DNA from: an uncultured Cohaesibacter sp.
GTDB taxonomy: Bacteria > Pseudomonadota > Alphaproteobacteria > Rhizobiales > Cohaesibacteraceae
Reading direction: 5' to 3'
Assembly (NCBI RefSeq): GCF_963664735.1
Contig: NZ_OY761553.1
Location: 1,069,303-1,133,302 of the forward strand
Length of the DNA: 64,000 nucleotides
Positions 63,341 to 64,000 of this stretch are shown here, in pieces. How positions within the stretch are numbered: the first letter of the stretch is position 1; every line of letters starts with the position of its first letter. The translations under genes and the position numbers were made by a program. The notes beneath the pieces are model-generated. The model ran no database searches. It had not been told where the DNA came from and saw only the letters and a list, made by a program, of their open reading frames with translations.

Positions 63341-64000
63341 ATGTCCAATAATGATCACAAACCTGCAGCCTTTCAGCCAACGCGTCGCGGCGTACTGGCG
63401 ATGATGGGCGGATCAGTTGTCGCGCTATCCTTGAGCAAAATGGCCTTGGCAGCACCCGCATCTGGTGTTTTGCGCTATGCACTATCCACCTTCCCTCCAA
63501 GCATTAGCCCATGGTCAAATACCGGCGCTGCAGCAGGCACTGTAAAGCAGATGCTCATGCGCGGCCTGACCGGATATGACGAGAATGGCAAACTGGTTGG
63601 TGAGCTGGCAGAAAGCTGGACCATGGTCGACAGCACCACCTGGAGCTTCAAGCTCAGAGACAATGCCTTCTTCAGCAACGGCAAACCGGTAACTTCTGCT
63701 GACATATCCTACTCTATCGGCAAAATTCTGGCAGATGAATCAACTGCTTATGTGAAAGGTGACCTTTCCATTATCAAGGAAGTCAAGGTCGTAGACGACA
63801 AGAATTTCCAGCTCATTCTGACACGCCCTTCATCAACCTTGCTCAATGTATTCGGCATTGCTGACTGCCCGATGCTCTCAGCTGAAAGCACTGATGAAAA
63901 CCCGATCAGCTGTGGGCCTTTCATTAAGAAAAGCGAAGAGCGCGGTTCCTATATCGAGCTGTCTCGCTTTGACAAATTCTACAAGGAAGAAGAGCCATAT
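63341..64000 (+). CDS. ABC transporter solute-binding protein, SBP family 5, Tat signal (3' end outside the window)
   Basis: The first 220 residues of a peptide-type binding protein, open to the window edge. ATG 63341 follows AAAGGGA at good spacing. The N terminus has a twin-arginine signal (PTRRGVLAMMGGSVVALSLS; cleavage near ALA). The mature part has the family 5 pattern: LSTFPPSISPWSN, LMRGLTGYDENGKL, LAESWTMVD, FKLRDNAFFSNGKPV and SADISYSIGKI. Tat export of a family 5 protein is less usual than Sec export. It is divergent from the amidase operon and shares its control region, so it probably imports the compound that the operon breaks down; permease and ATPase genes are expected to its right. 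Confidence 0.9.
   Translation, partial: MSNNDHKPAAFQPTRRGVLAMMGGSVVALSLSKMALAAPASGVLRYALSTFPPSISPWSNTGAAAGTVKQMLMRGLTGYDENGKLVGELAESWTMVDSTTWSFKLRDNAFFSNGKPVTSADISYSIGKILADESTAYVKGDLSIIKEVKVVDDKNFQLILTRPSSTLLNVFGIADCPMLSAESTDENPISCGPFIKKSEERGSYIELSRFDKFYKEEEPY

Noticed and set aside
1-64000. tRNA, rRNA, CRISPR, insertion sequences, phage or integron elements
   Set aside because: Reading the gaps between genes showed no cloverleaf pattern, no regularly spaced repeats, no transposase or integrase reading frame and no target-site duplications.

Overview
The window is chromosomal DNA of an alphaproteobacterium, most likely of the Hyphomicrobiales. This rests on the glycogen operon order glgP-B-C-A-X-malQ, a YARHG-type secreted protein beginning its mature part with MSCGELW, an aqpS-arsC pair, and a Tat-exported right-handed beta-helix protein of a type known mainly from this order. 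Base composition looks close to half G+C, lower than in typical rhizobia; a marine genus such as Cohaesibacter would fit but cannot be proved from this stretch. About 45 genes fill the window, most on the minus strand. I see no rRNA, tRNA, CRISPR array, insertion sequence, prophage or integrase.

Layout. 1-7.0 kb (+): a glutamate synthase large-subunit-like protein cut by the window edge, followed directly by a CysJ-type diflavin reductase where gltD would be expected. 7.1 kb (+): a small secreted YARHG protein. 7.5-19.3 kb (-): a complete glycogen synthesis and breakdown operon. 19.9-26.5 kb (-): an oligopeptide-type ABC transporter with an ArgE-like deacylase and a divergent LysR regulator (26.7 kb, +). 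27.6-32.0 kb: a lipoate-protein ligase with its accessory domain at the N terminus (-), a MarR-MATE efflux pair (+) and a PatB/MalY-type C-S lyase (-). 32.6-43.4 kb: a sugar-use locus with solute-binding protein, two permeases, TIM-barrel isomerase, Gfo/Idh dehydrogenase, RidA, transketolase and aldose epimerase (-), a GntR regulator (-) and a divergent MalK-type ATPase (+). 43.6-44.6 kb (-): aqpS-arsC arsenate detoxification. 44.8-57.0 kb: an exopolysaccharide cluster of the Wzx/Wzy type: beta-helix protein, chain-length regulator, GT4 glycosyltransferase, deacetylase, flippase, FemAB/GNAT acyltransferase, O-antigen-ligase/polymerase, undecaprenyl-phosphate sugar transferase and UDP-sugar 4-epimerase. 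57.2 kb (-): a DMT exporter. 58.6-63.0 kb (-): a tightly coupled operon of a nitrilase, a cysteine hydrolase, a glutamine-synthetase-like ligase, an N-formylglutamate amidohydrolase-like enzyme and a GntR regulator, divergent from a Tat-type family 5 solute-binding protein that runs off the right edge.

The two most unusual points are (i) the glutamate synthase/diflavin reductase pair, in which the large subunit is unusually long and its iron-sulfur motif reads CX5CX3C instead of the canonical CX5CX4C, and (ii) the amide/gamma-glutamyl catabolic operon at the right end, whose divergent control region carries repeated GTATAC-centred elements that are good candidates for operators of its own GntR regulator. 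The remaining systems are recognisable types, with local oddities noted under each entry. Many annotated starts were moved inward from the longest reading frame because a Shine-Dalgarno sequence, a signal peptide or the family's usual N terminus supports the internal codon.
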